Counted from the stretch's first letter, positions 16,856-27,285 are shown. The stretch is 64,000 nucleotides of DNA from Solirubrobacteraceae bacterium (GCA_030447785.1 JAUJOF010000001.1:366807-430806), one strand, 5' to 3'. Translations and numbers: made by a program. The notes: generated from the sequence alone by a model not told the origin.

Positions 16856-17086
16856 GGCCTTCGCCGACACCAACGTGCTCGTTCTACGCAAGCGACGAGG
16901 ACGCCCCGCGCAAGCGCGCGACGGCCCGTGAGTTGCTCGCGACCTTCTCCCCAGGCGACCTCGTGCTCTGGGACGCGCTCATCGTGGAGGCCGCCCCGCG
17001 TGGGCTGATGCGACCGCCTGCTCACCGAGGACCTCGCAGACGGGTCCACGATCCGCGGCGTGCGCATCGAGAACCCGTTCGCCTGA
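16842..17086 (+). pseudogene. VapC PIN-toxin remnant
   Basis: Three pieces of a PIN toxin survive in different frames: FADTNVLV, then YASDEDAPRKRATARELLA directly joined to LWDALIVEAA, then CDRLLTEDLADG...IRGVRIENPF. Roughly 60-70 middle residues are missing and at least two frameshifts are present. An internal deletion cannot be a simple base-calling error, so this is a genuine pseudogene. Confidence 0.75.
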
Positions 17087-17103
17087 CCCCCTCCTGGGGG
17101 CAG

Positions 17104-17109
17104 TACGCT
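17104..17109 (+). promoter_or_regulatory. -10-like TACGCT for hsp20-lon
   Basis: Six nt before the hsp20 ATG. No CIRCE or HAIR-type heat-shock repeat was noticed nearby. Confidence 0.45.
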
Positions 17110-17115
17110 CACCCC

Positions 17116-17567
17116 ATGGGTAGCGAGCGTGACCTCTTCGCCAACTTCGAGCGCATGCGCCGCGACATGGACGAGCTGTTCGGCGACGTCTTCGACCGCG
17201 GGGGGCTGGCCGTGCGCCGCCACGCCTTCTCCCCGGCCGTGGACGTCTTCTACGCCGACGGCCCGCCCCGCGCGGTGGTGCACGCCGAGCTGGCGGGTAT
17301 CGACCCCGACGAGCTGAGCCTGGAGATCGAGGGCCGCGAGCTGGTCCTCGCCGGCCACCGCAAGGCCGCGCGCGCCGAGGGGCGCGTGTACCAGCAGCTG
17401 GAGATCGAGCACGGACCCTTTCGCCGGCGCATCTCGCTGGGCGCCGACGTGCTGGCCGACCAGGCCAAGGCCACCTACCACGACGGCATCCTGCGCGTCG
17501 AGCTGCCCCTCGTACCGCCCGAGCGACGCTCGCGCTCGGTGCCGATCGAGAGTCCGGGGGACGAGCG

Positions 17568-17571
<4 letters not shown>
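17116..17571 (+). CDS. Small heat-shock protein, Hsp20/alpha-crystallin family
   Basis: 151 aa. The alpha-crystallin domain spans about residues 40-140 (SPAVDVFYADGPPRAVVHAELAGIDPDELSLEIEGRELVL) and ends with the GILRVELPL strand. It is an ATP-independent holdase that keeps unfolding proteins soluble. The stop overlaps the lon TTG start (TTGA), linking holdase and protease synthesis. Confidence 0.93.
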
Positions 17572-20039
<2,468 letters not shown>

Positions 20040-20044
20040 GGGAA

Positions 20045-20524
20045 ATGGCAGCGAAGCGCAAGGCGGCGAAGAAGGCCGCAGCGGGTGCGGGGTCGACGGT
20101 CGCGAATGCGCGGGCGAACCCCTACGTGTCCCGCTTCATCGAGGACGAGGACCTGCGCGACAACGTGCGCGTGGCCTTCGAGTCGGCACGTGACGCCTAC
20201 GACCGGCTGAGCAACGGCAAGACCGCCGGCAAGACCGTCCTGGACGACAAGAAGTTCCAGAAGGACCTGCAGCGCTCGGCCTCGGCCCTGCGCGAGGTCG
20301 GCGACTCCCTGCGCGGCAAGAAGCGGCGCAAGAAGGCCAAGCGCGGCGGCATGGGCCTGGGCAAGCTGCTCCTGGTCACCGTGGTCGGCGGGGCGGTCGC
20401 CCTGGCCGTCAGCGAGGACCTGCGCAACAAGGTGCTCGACATGCTCTTCGGGGCCGAGGAGGAGTTCGACTACACCTCGACGACCTCGCCCACGGGCGCC
20501 CCGCCCGCGGCGCCGGTCTCCTAG
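20045..20524 (+). CDS. Conserved single-span membrane protein downstream of lon
   Basis: 159 aa. It has a basic Ala/Lys-rich start, a helical middle (SRFIEDEDLRDNVRVAFESARDAYDRL) and one likely membrane segment (GKLLLVTVVGGAVALAV) at about 110-130, then an acidic, Thr/Pro-rich tail. No named family recognised; the arrangement recalls YtxH-like envelope proteins. Start is supported by GAGGG 3-4 nt upstream. Confidence 0.65.
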   Translation: MAAKRKAAKKAAAGAGSTVANARANPYVSRFIEDEDLRDNVRVAFESARDAYDRLSNGKTAGKTVLDDKKFQKDLQRSASALREVGDSLRGKKRRKKAKRGGMGLGKLLLVTVVGGAVALAVSEDLRNKVLDMLFGAEEEFDYTSTTSPTGAPPAAPVS

Positions 20525-20536
20525 GGGACGTGTTCC

Positions 20537-20560
20537 GGAGGGCGCCCGAAGGCGCCCTCC
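20537..20560 (+). terminator. Strong hairpin terminator after the hsp20-lon cluster
   Basis: Perfect 10-bp stem GGAGGGCGCC/GGCGCCCTCC with a CGAA tetraloop, 12 bp after the stop codon. It lies between convergent genes and could serve both strands. No long U-tract. Confidence 0.75.
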
Positions 20561-20617
20561 GTCTCGTCTGGGCTGCGCTTCGCGGGAAGGCAGCGCGTCC
20601 CGTGACTCCCCGGGCGC

Positions 20618-21004
20618 CTACCCCGCCGACGTCGGGCCTGCGCTCTTCTCGGGGCGAAAGCGCGTGGCGATGGTGATGAGCAGGTGGGCCACGCCGAGCA
20701 CGATGAACACCGCGGTCGGCGCTCCCTCGTCGGAGAAGGCGAACAGGAAGGGCGTGGCCACCAGCAGGGCGGCCAGCGCGAAGTCCAAGACGAGGTGCAC
20801 CGAGATGGGGATGGAGTCGATCGCCGAGGTCGGTCCCTCGGTGGCCGCCGCGACGACCAGCACCACCACCCCGGCCACGATGGACACCGCGGTCGCCGCA
20901 CTGGCCTGGTAGCTGAACAGGAAGGGCGCGGCGATGAGGAACGCGCCCGCGAGATACTCGATGGCCCCGTGCACGAAGACGGGGATGGGACCCTGGCGCA
21001 GCAT
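20618..21004 (-). CDS. Four-helix membrane protein with internal repeat (SPW-like)
   Basis: 128 aa. Two similar halves, each with a long helix, an A(A/T)PFLF turn and a second helix, resemble SPW/DUF308-like small membrane proteins. The ATG at 21004 is chosen over the ORF start at 21091 because a TAGGGT box lies 7 nt upstream and the extra residues are low-complexity. Function unknown. Confidence 0.7.
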   Translation of the reverse strand: MLRQGPIPVFVHGAIEYLAGAFLIAAPFLFSYQASAATAVSIVAGVVVLVVAAATEGPTSAIDSIPISVHLVLDFALAALLVATPFLFAFSDEGAPTAVFIVLGVAHLLITIATRFRPEKSAGPTSAG

Positions 21005-21011
21005 GTCCAGG

Positions 21012-21017
21012 ACCCTA
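21012..21017 (-). promoter_or_regulatory. -10-like TAGGGT for the four-helix membrane protein gene
   Basis: 7 nt before the ATG at 21004. Its first three bases are also the TAG stop of the small ORF 21015-21146. Confidence 0.45.
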
Positions 21018-21146
21018 CCCGGCCCGCCAGCCAAACAGCTTGGGCATGCGCGCCAGCGTGCGCAGGACCCCGCGCCGAGGCAGGCGGCCACGCCGCACGA
21101 GCGTGGGCGTGACCGGTGGGCGGGTGAAGCCGTGTGACGCGGTCAC
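21015..21146 (-). CDS. Candidate 43-aa basic peptide coupled to glyS
   Basis: Too short for the ORF track. GTG at 21146 overlaps the glyS stop as GTGA, the coupling style used by many gene pairs here. The product is strongly basic (LVRRGRLPRRGVLRTLARMPK) and ends at 21015. It could be a genuine small protein or chance; no homology is visible to me. Confidence 0.35.
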   Translation of the reverse strand: MTASHGFTRPPVTPTLVRRGRLPRRGVLRTLARMPKLFGWRAG

Positions 21147-22540
21147 GCGGGCGGCGGCTTGGGCGAGCGCCACGGCCGGGCCAGGCGGCCGGCCAGCTCG
21201 GCGGGGAGCGCGTCGATCGCCACGCGCTCCTGGGCCAGGGTGTCGCGGTCGCGCACCGTGACCGTGCGGTCCTCCAGCGACTGATGGTCGACGGTCACGC
21301 AGTAGGGCGTGCCGATCTCGTCCTGGCGGCGATAGCGCCTGCCGATGGAACCGCCCTCGTCGTACTCGCTCTGGAGCACGCCGCGCAGCGCGGCGACGAC
21401 CTCGCGGGCCAGCTCGGGCTGGCCGTCCTTGCGTACGAGGGGCAGGACGGCGGCCTTCACGGGGGCCAGGCGGGGATGGAGCTTGAGCACCGTGCGCTGC
21501 TCCCCCGCGCCTGCACCGGGGCCGCCGGACGCGGCCTCGGTGATCTCCTCCTCGTCGTAGGCGTCGACCAGGAAGGCCAGCGTGGCGCGGTCGGCGCCCG
21601 CCGCGGGCTCGATCACGTGGGGGACGTAGCGCTCCTTGGTGGCCTGGTCGAAGTACTCGAGCTTCTCGCCGGAGAACTCGCTGTGCTGGGTGAGGTCGAA
21701 GTCGCCGCGGTTGGCGATTCCCTCCAGCTCCGACCAGCCGATGGGGAAGAGGTACTCCACGTCGGCGGTCCCGCTCGAGTAGTGGCTGAGCTCGTCGGGA
21801 TCGTGGTCGCGCAGGCGCAGGTTGCCCTCCCGGATGCCCAGCTCGACGTACCAGTCGAAGCGCACCCGCCGCCAGAAGGCGTACCAGTCCCCGGCCTCGG
21901 CGGGCGGGACGAAGAACTCCATCTCCATCTGCTCGAACTCGCGCGTGCGAAAGATGAAGTTGCGCGCGGTGATCTCGTTGCGAAACGACTTGCCGACCTG
22001 CGCGATGCCGAAGGGCGGCCGCTTGCGGCTGAACTGCAGGACGTTCTTGAAGTTGACGAAGATGCCCTGTGCGGTCTCGGGGCGAAGGTAGGCCACCGAA
22101 CCCGAGTCGCGCACGGGGCCGACCGTGGTCTCGAACATGAGGTTGAACTGGCGCGCCTGGGTGAGATCGCACTCGGGTCCCTCGCCCGGGGGCTTGGAGG
22201 GCTTGCGCGGACACTCGAGCTCGGGGAGGTGGTCGGCGCGGAAGCGCGCGCCGCAGGTGCGGCAGTCGACCAGCGGATCGGTGAAGTTGCTCAGGTGCCC
22301 GCTGGCCTCCCAGGTGCGCGGGTGCTGGATGATCGCCGAGTCCAGGGCGACGATGTCGTCGCGGTCCTGGAGCATCGCGCGCCACCACTCCTCCTTGACG
22401 TTGCGCTTGAGCAAGACCCCGTAGTGGCCGTAGTCGTAGGTCGAGCCCTGTCCACCGTAGATCTCGGAGGTGGGGAAGACGAAGCCCCGGCGCTTGCACA
22501 GGGCGACGATCTTCTCCATGGTGACCACGTCGGATGCCAC
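21143..22540 (-). CDS. glyS: Glycyl-tRNA synthetase, alpha2 class II type
   Basis: 465 aa, the usual size of single-chain GlyRS. Visible motifs include FPTSEIYGGQGSTYDYGHYG near the N-terminus, motif 2 SFRNEITARNFIFRTREFEQMEMEFF and the C-terminal anticodon-binding domain with LARPWRSPKPPP at the end. It charges tRNA-Gly. GTG at 22540 is preferred because a TATCGT box lies 8 nt upstream; ATG 22519 is an alternative. Confidence 0.94.
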   Translation of the reverse strand: MASDVVTMEKIVALCKRRGFVFPTSEIYGGQGSTYDYGHYGVLLKRNVKEEWWRAMLQDRDDIVALDSAIIQHPRTWEASGHLSNFTDPLVDCRTCGARFRADHLPELECPRKPSKPPGEGPECDLTQARQFNLMFETTVGPVRDSGSVAYLRPETAQGIFVNFKNVLQFSRKRPPFGIAQVGKSFRNEITARNFIFRTREFEQMEMEFFVPPAEAGDWYAFWRRVRFDWYVELGIREGNLRLRDHDPDELSHYSSGTADVEYLFPIGWSELEGIANRGDFDLTQHSEFSGEKLEYFDQATKERYVPHVIEPAAGADRATLAFLVDAYDEEEITEAASGGPGAGAGEQRTVLKLHPRLAPVKAAVLPLVRKDGQPELAREVVAALRGVLQSEYDEGGSIGRRYRRQDEIGTPYCVTVDHQSLEDRTVTVRDRDTLAQERVAIDALPAELAGRLARPWRSPKPPPA

Positions 22541-22554
22541 GGCATCCGACGATA
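22531..22554 (-). promoter_or_regulatory. glyS -10-like box and perfect palindrome over the start codon
   Basis: TATCGT at 22549-22554 is followed by CGGATGCC-GT-GGCATCCG (22531-22548), an 18-bp perfect palindrome containing the GTG start. If transcription begins just downstream, the mRNA 5' end would fold over its own start codon. Confidence 0.5.
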
Positions 22555-22585
22555 TAGCGGATGGGGACAGCTCCCGGCTGCGCCG

Positions 22586-22616
22586 GTGCCACGACGAGCG
22601 CCGCTCGTCATGGCAC
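22586..22616 (+). promoter_or_regulatory. 31-bp imperfect palindrome upstream of the FmdB-like gene
   Basis: GTGCCA-C-GACGAGCG-C-CGCTCGTC-A-TGGCAC: 14 paired positions with one mismatch, ending 3 bp before the TATACT box, in the -35 zone of the gene and between divergent genes. Most likely an operator. Confidence 0.5.
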
Positions 22617-22619
22617 TCC

Positions 22620-22625
22620 TATACT
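22620..22625 (+). promoter_or_regulatory. -10-like TATACT for the FmdB-like gene
   Basis: Close to the sigma-70 consensus, 10 nt before the ATG at 22636. Confidence 0.55.
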
Positions 22626-22635
22626 GAGAGTGCCT

Positions 22636-23001
22636 ATGCCGATCTACGAGTACCGCCGCCCCGACGGGACCACCTTCGAGGTCAGGCAGCGCATCACCGA
22701 GGATGCGCTCACGACCGACCCCGACAGCGGCGTACCCGTGGAGCGCGTGATGCACCCCATCGCCGTCCACTTCAAGGGCAAGGGCTTCTACAACACCGAC
22801 TACGGCACCAAGAAGCGCGCGCGCGAGATGGAGAGCTCCGCCAGCGAGGGCGCCGACAAGCAGGACGCCAAGAAGGCCGAGAAGAAGGACGGGGACAAGG
22901 GATCGGCGAGCCCCTCCTCCTCCTCCTCCTCCTCGTCCTCGGGCGGCGGCGACGGCAAGGCCGCGAAGGCCTCGTCGTCGCCGTCCAAGCAGAGCGGCTG
23001 A
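22636..23001 (+). CDS. FmdB-like protein lacking the zinc-ribbon cysteines
   Basis: 121 aa. The start MPIYEYRRPDGTTFEV and the later HFKGKGFYNTDYG match the FmdB/zinc-ribbon family closely, but the four cysteines expected (YRC..CG ... CP.CG) are absent: Arg, Asp and Ser occupy those places. The C-terminal half is Lys/Glu-rich, then nine consecutive serines encoded mostly by a TCC repeat. The metal site appears lost, so any DNA- or protein-binding role must be metal independent. Confidence 0.75.
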   Translation: MPIYEYRRPDGTTFEVRQRITEDALTTDPDSGVPVERVMHPIAVHFKGKGFYNTDYGTKKRAREMESSASEGADKQDAKKAEKKDGDKGSASPSSSSSSSSSGGGDGKAAKASSSPSKQSG

Positions 23002-23002
23002 C

Positions 23003-23341
23003 TCACGCGGCGCCGTAGCGGAAGGAGATGCGCGCGCCGCCTTCGCCCGTGCAGTCGTAGTTCGTGTCCCCGCCGCCGGCCTGCGAGGGACGGCAGGAGA
23101 AGCCGGCGACCTCGTAGGCCTGGCGGCCCTGGCCGACCGCTCCGGCGATGACCCTCTCGGCCTCCGCGCAGACGATCCGCTCGGCGCGGATCCGCGTCGC
23201 CCGGTGCCCGGGTAGTTGAAGGGCCGCGCAGCCGGCACCGCCCAGCTCGGTGGGGTCCGTGATCTCGGGTTCCTCGTCCCCGCCGCACGCGGCCGGGAGC
23301 ACGAGGACGGCCGTCAGGAGGAAGGGCAGCGATCGGCGCAC
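23003..23341 (-). CDS. Small secreted lipoprotein
   Basis: 112 aa from GTG. MRRSLPFLLTAVLVLPAACGG is a lipoprotein signal with lipobox LPAAC (Cys19). The mature part has four further cysteines, possibly two disulfides, and no family I recognise. It lies 9 bp after the LCP gene, so it may act in the cell wall alongside it. Converges with the FmdB-like gene with a 1-bp gap. Confidence 0.7.
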   Translation of the reverse strand: MRRSLPFLLTAVLVLPAACGGDEEPEITDPTELGGAGCAALQLPGHRATRIRAERIVCAEAERVIAGAVGQGRQAYEVAGFSCRPSQAGGGDTNYDCTGEGGARISFRYGAA

Positions 23342-23350
23342 GACCGTGCC

Positions 23351-24385
23351 CTACCCGTCCAGGAAGCGCTCGACGGCCCGCTCCTTGAGCTCGGTCGGTA
23401 CGTTGCCGTCCGGCGTTCCCAGCACACGCGTCTGGGGATCGCCGGCGAACATCAGCGCGAGGAAGGCCCCCAGCAGGGTGGGGCCGCTCATGTCCGAGCG
23501 CACGGCCTGAGGTGCCTCCCAGGCGATCAGCGGCAGGCGCAGGAGGGCCGTCGGGGTGATCAACTGGTCCTTCATCTCGCCGATGATCTCCTGCTGGCGC
23601 CGCGCGCGGGCGAGATCGTTCTCGTTGGGGCGGCACTCGTTCTTACGCGTGCGCGCGAGTGCCAGCGCCTCCTCGCCGCTGAGCTCGGTGGGCTCGCCGG
23701 CCCGGACCCGCACCGTCACCCCGCCGTTGGCGTCCCCGCCGTTGATCCGGCCGACCACGCACCCGCCCTCATAGGTCAGGCCGCCCATCGCGTCGATGAG
23801 CTGGGGGAAGTCCTCGAAGCTCGCGAGGATGACGTGGTCGATCTCCACGCCCGTGTAGCTCTCGACGGTCTGGACTGCCAGGTTGGGTCCGCCGATGAGG
23901 AAGGCGGCGTTGATCTTCTGGGTGCCGCGCCCGGGGATCTGCACCAGCGTGTCGCGCGCGATCGACAGCCGCGCGTTGGCCCCGCCGCCCATGCGCATCA
24001 GCATGATGGTGTCGCTGTTGGCCGGGCCCGTCGTGGTCGAGCCCGGCTCGGCGTTCCGGGCGCTGCGCTGGTCGGAGCCCAGCACCAGCACGTTGGTGGC
24101 CTCGAAGGGCGGGAAGCCCCCGGCGCCCAGCGCGTCATCGACCTCTCGGTCGACCGAGAAGGACTCGATCTGCGCGCTGACCAGGAAGATCAGCAGCGAC
24201 ACGGTCAGCCACGCCGCGACGGCGATCCCCAGCCACTTGACCACGCGTCCCACGCCGATGCGCCGCCCGCCGGGACGGCGAGGGGTGCGCGCTCGGTCGG
24301 GCACGTCGCCGCCTCCCCCGCGGCGGCCCAGCAGGCCTCGGCGTGAGTGGTAGACCGTGTACTCGGGTGGGGGACTCTCGGGCAT
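23351..24385 (-). CDS. LytR-CpsA-Psr (LCP) family cell-wall ligase
   Basis: 344 aa: a cytoplasmic basic N-terminus, one membrane anchor at about 50-70, then the LCP domain with NVLVLGSDQR, SDTIMLMRM, the arginine-rich SIARDTLVQIPG and KINAAFLIGGP motifs. LCP enzymes attach glycopolymers (teichoic acid or arabinogalactan) to peptidoglycan or proteins. Start at 24385 leaves a normal-length N-terminus; no -10-like box was found close by. Confidence 0.9.
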   Translation of the reverse strand: MPESPPPEYTVYHSRRGLLGRRGGGGDVPDRARTPRRPGGRRIGVGRVVKWLGIAVAAWLTVSLLIFLVSAQIESFSVDREVDDALGAGGFPPFEATNVLVLGSDQRSARNAEPGSTTTGPANSDTIMLMRMGGGANARLSIARDTLVQIPGRGTQKINAAFLIGGPNLAVQTVESYTGVEIDHVILASFEDFPQLIDAMGGLTYEGGCVVGRINGGDANGGVTVRVRAGEPTELSGEEALALARTRKNECRPNENDLARARRQQEIIGEMKDQLITPTALLRLPLIAWEAPQAVRSDMSGPTLLGAFLALMFAGDPQTRVLGTPDGNVPTELKERAVERFLDG

Positions 24386-24431
24386 GGGCGGGAGCGGGCG
24401 GCCGTGCCGGTGGGCGGCCGAGGGCGCACTC

Positions 24432-24437
24432 TAAGGT
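24432..24437 (+). promoter_or_regulatory. -10-like TAAGGT for the ROK kinase gene
   Basis: 7 nt before the ATG at 24445; the same hexamer precedes the gene at 9158. Confidence 0.5.
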
Positions 24438-24444
24438 GGCCGCC

Positions 24445-25449
24445 ATGACGACCGGCTGCGTGATCGGCGTCGACCTCGGTGGCACCAAGCTGCTGGCCGG
24501 TGCGGTCGACGGGGACCTCATCGTCCGCCACCGCGCCCACCGGACGGTCGGCGGGCTCGAGCAGGCGGCGCTGCTGGACACCGTCGTGGACGCCGTGCGA
24601 GAGGCGATCCTGGCCGCCGCACCCGACGCCCCGGTGCTCGGCGTGGGCTTTGGCATCCCCTCGCTGGTCGATCGCGCTACGGGCACCTCGCTGCACTCGG
24701 TGCACCTGCCGCTGGAGGACGTGCCCTTCCGCGACCTGATGGCCGAGCGCCTCGACGTGCCGGTCTTCGTGGACAACGACGCGACCGCCGCGATTCTGGC
24801 CGAGTGGCGCTTCGGTGCGGCGCGGGGTGCGGCCGACGCGGTGCTGCTCACGCTGGGCACGGGCATCGGCGGCGGTCTCGTCGTCGGCGGGCGGATCGTG
24901 CGCGGCGCGCGCGGCATGGCCGCGGAGCTGGGGCATGTCCCGGTGGAGCGCGACGGGCCCGCCTGCGGCCCGGGCTGTCCCGCGCGCGGGTGCCTGGAGG
25001 CGGTGGCCTCGGGTACCGCGCTGGCGCGGGAGGCGCTGGCGGCCGCGCGGGGGCACCCGCGCAGCGGGTTGGGTCGGGCGCTGGCCGGGGGTTTGGAGAT
25101 CACCGGCGCCCTCTGCGTCGAGCTGGCCCACGACGGCGACGCCGCGGCGCGGGCCGTGGTGGCGGAGGTGGGCCGCCGGCTGGGCGTGGGGATCGCCGGG
25201 CTGGCCAATGTCTTCGATCCCGAGATCGTCGTGGTGGGCGGTGGCGTGATGGCCGCCGGCGAGCTCCTGCTCGGCCCGGCCCGGGAGGTCGCCGCGGCGC
25301 GCGCGCTGCCGCCGCTGGGCTCGCTCGTGCGCGTGGAGCCGGCGCGCTTCGGCGCGGAGTCGGGCATGGTCGGCGCTGCGGCGCTGGCGCTAGAGGGTCT
25401 CGGGCGCCTGCCCGCCGGGGAGCCCGCGGAGCTGGGAGGCGGGGGGTGA
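24445..25449 (+). CDS. ROK family sugar kinase (glucokinase-like)
   Basis: 334 aa. The ATP motif IGVDLGGTK at about 7-15, the active-site DNDATAAILAEW with catalytic Asp, and the ROK zinc site GHVP...CGPGC...GCLEAVASG are all visible. ROK kinases phosphorylate glucose, mannose, N-acetylmannosamine or similar sugars; specificity is not fixed by what I can see. No N-terminal HTH, so it is a kinase, not a ROK repressor. Overlaps rsmI (GTGA). Confidence 0.88.
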   Translation: MTTGCVIGVDLGGTKLLAGAVDGDLIVRHRAHRTVGGLEQAALLDTVVDAVREAILAAAPDAPVLGVGFGIPSLVDRATGTSLHSVHLPLEDVPFRDLMAERLDVPVFVDNDATAAILAEWRFGAARGAADAVLLTLGTGIGGGLVVGGRIVRGARGMAAELGHVPVERDGPACGPGCPARGCLEAVASGTALAREALAAARGHPRSGLGRALAGGLEITGALCVELAHDGDAAARAVVAEVGRRLGVGIAGLANVFDPEIVVVGGGVMAAGELLLGPAREVAAARALPPLGSLVRVEPARFGAESGMVGAAALALEGLGRLPAGEPAELGGGG

Positions 25450-26285
25450 TCCCCACGGGGACGGTGGCCCGCGGCCGTCTCATCGTATGCCCCACGCCGA
25501 TCGGCAACCTGGAGGATGTGACCCTGCGCGTGCTCGCCTCGCTGCGCGAGGCCCATGTGGTGGCCTGCGAGGACACGCGGCGGACCCGAGTGCTGCTGGA
25601 GCGCTACGGCGTGAACGCGTCGCTGATCTCCTACCACGAGCACAACGAGCGCGAGCGCACGCCGCAGCTGCTGGAGCGCATGCGCGAGGGGACGGTGGTC
25701 GCCCTCGTCAGCGATGCGGGGATGCCGCTCGTGAGCGATCCGGGCTTCGTGCTCGTGCGCGCCTGTGCGCTGGCCGGGCTCGGCGTGGAGGTGCTGCCCG
25801 GCCCCAGCGCGCCGGTGGCCGCGCTGGTGGCCAGTGCGCTGCCCGCCGAGACCTGGCGGTTCGTGGGCTTCCTGCCCCGGCGGGCGCGCGACCTCGTGGC
25901 GGTCCTGGACGGGGCCGAGACCGTGGTGGCCTTCGAGGCGCCCGGACGGGTCGGCGCGTCGCTGCGCGCGCTGGCCGAGGCGGACCCCCAGCGCGAGGTC
26001 GCGGTCTGCCGCGAGCTGACCAAGGTCCACGAGGAGGTCGTGCGGGGTACCGCCGGCGAGCTGGCCGCACGCTACGAGGCGCAGGCGCCGCGCGGCGAGG
26101 TGGTGCTGGTGGTGGCGGGCGCGGCAGCGTCGAGTCCCGAGGCAGCCTCGCAGGCCGCCGCCGTCGACGCGCTGCGCCGCCTCGTCGAGGCCGGCGCGCG
26201 AGCCCGCCCCGCGGCGGGCGTCGTCGCCGAGCTGACCGGGGTGCGGGCCAACACGCTGTACCGGGCGCTGACCGAAGGGGAGTGA
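25446..26285 (+). CDS. rsmI: 16S rRNA 2'-O-ribose C1402 methyltransferase RsmI
   Basis: 279 aa. The N-terminus LIVCPTPIGNLEDVTLRVL and the motifs CEDTRRTRVLLERYG, LVSDAGMPLVSDPGF and PGPSAPVAALVASALP are the hallmark of RsmI. It uses SAM to methylate C1402 in the ribosomal decoding centre. The GTG start overlapping the ROK stop is preferred; the longer ORF upstream is the ROK shadow. Confidence 0.93.
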   Translation: MIPTGTVARGRLIVCPTPIGNLEDVTLRVLASLREAHVVACEDTRRTRVLLERYGVNASLISYHEHNERERTPQLLERMREGTVVALVSDAGMPLVSDPGFVLVRACALAGLGVEVLPGPSAPVAALVASALPAETWRFVGFLPRRARDLVAVLDGAETVVAFEAPGRVGASLRALAEADPQREVAVCRELTKVHEEVVRGTAGELAARYEAQAPRGEVVLVVAGAAASSPEAASQAAAVDALRRLVEAGARARPAAGVVAELTGVRANTLYRALTEGE

Positions 26286-26376
26286 GGGGCGCCCGGGGAG
26301 CGGGTGAATCGTCAGGTCTTCGCGCAGCGGAGGTGTCGAATCCACGCGGATCGGCGGTCCCGGCGCCGAGGGACCG

Positions 26377-26382
26377 TAGGTT
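26377..26382 (+). promoter_or_regulatory. -10-like TAGGTT for the M23 peptidase gene
   Basis: Six nt before the GTG at 26389. Confidence 0.5.
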
Positions 26383-26388
26383 CTCGAC

Positions 26389-27285
26389 GTGTCCCCGCGC
26401 CATCTCGCCGTCGCCGTTGTCCTCTCCGCGCTGGCGGTCGCGCTGGCCTTGCCGCCGACGGCCGGCGCCGCGGCGTGGCGCTGGCCGCTCGAGGGCCGGG
26501 TCGCCCGCGAGTTCCGCGTCGGCGCGAACCCCTACGCGGGCGGTCAGCACCGCGGCGTGGATCTCGCCGCGCCGCTGCGCACCCCGGTGCGGGCGGTCTG
26601 CCCGGGTCCGGTGCGCTTCTCCGGACGGGTGGGCGACAGCGGCCTGGTGGTCAGCGTGCTCTGCGGCGAGCTGATCGCCAGCTACCTGCATCTCGGCGAG
26701 ATCGCGGTGCGCCGCGGGGAGCATGTGTTCACGGGCCGCCGGCTGGGCGCGGTGGGCAGGACAGGGGACCCTCCGCCTGGCCCTGCCCACCTTCATCTCG
26801 GCGCGCGCGAGGCGGCCACCGGCCGCTACCGCGATCCGCTCGAGCTGCTGGGTGGTCGCGGCGCGCCACCCGGCGCACCGGTGGTGGGCGGCCCACGCGG
26901 AGCGAGGCCCCGTCCCGTTCCCAGCCCTGCCCCGCTCGGCCGCGCGCCCGCGCCGGTCCGCGCGCCCGCTCCCGGTTTCGCGCCCGCGCCCGGCCTTGCG
27001 CCGGCGCCCGGTTTCGCGCCGGCGCCCGGTTTCGCGCCGGCGCCCGGTCTTGCGCCCGCGCCCGTCATCGCCGTCCCGCCCCCGGACGTTCCCGCGCCCG
27101 ACCGCCCCGTTCCCCTCGCCGCCTGGCTCGGGCTCGTGCTCTTCGCCGCGGGGGTGCCGCTCGGCGGGCTGGTCCGCCGCTCACGCTGGGCGCGGAGCCG
27201 CGGCGGCTGGCGCGGTCAGCCGCTGAGCAGCGCTGCGACGTCGCGCGCGCAGCCCGCTCGGGGCGCCCCAGCGCCCCGCCGGTAG
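26389..27285 (+). CDS. Secreted M23-family peptidoglycan endopeptidase with C-terminal anchor
   Basis: 298 aa. A signal peptide (about 1-28) precedes a LytM/M23 domain with HRGVDLA and HLHLG metal-ligand motifs. A Pro/Ala-rich stalk with five AP-A-P-G-(F/L) hexapeptides follows, then a membrane segment (LAAWLGLVLFAAGVPLGG) and a basic tail. It should cut peptidoglycan cross-bridges while tethered to the membrane. The TAG stop forms part of the metG -10-like box. Confidence 0.87.
   Translation: MSPRHLAVAVVLSALAVALALPPTAGAAAWRWPLEGRVAREFRVGANPYAGGQHRGVDLAAPLRTPVRAVCPGPVRFSGRVGDSGLVVSVLCGELIASYLHLGEIAVRRGEHVFTGRRLGAVGRTGDPPPGPAHLHLGAREAATGRYRDPLELLGGRGAPPGAPVVGGPRGARPRPVPSPAPLGRAPAPVRAPAPGFAPAPGLAPAPGFAPAPGFAPAPGLAPAPVIAVPPPDVPAPDRPVPLAAWLGLVLFAAGVPLGGLVRRSRWARSRGGWRGQPLSSAATSRAQPARGAPAPRR
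26970..27063 (+). repeat. 18-bp tandem repeats coding the APAPGF/L stalk
   Basis: About five units of CCCGGTTTCGCGCCGGCG with few changes, inside the M23 peptidase gene. The near identity suggests slippage-driven length variation of the stalk. Confidence 0.7.

Noticed and set aside
22910-22940. TCC microsatellite as a CRISPR-like or regulatory repeat
   Set aside because: It is an in-frame poly-serine run; period 3, no spacers. No CRISPR array was seen anywhere.
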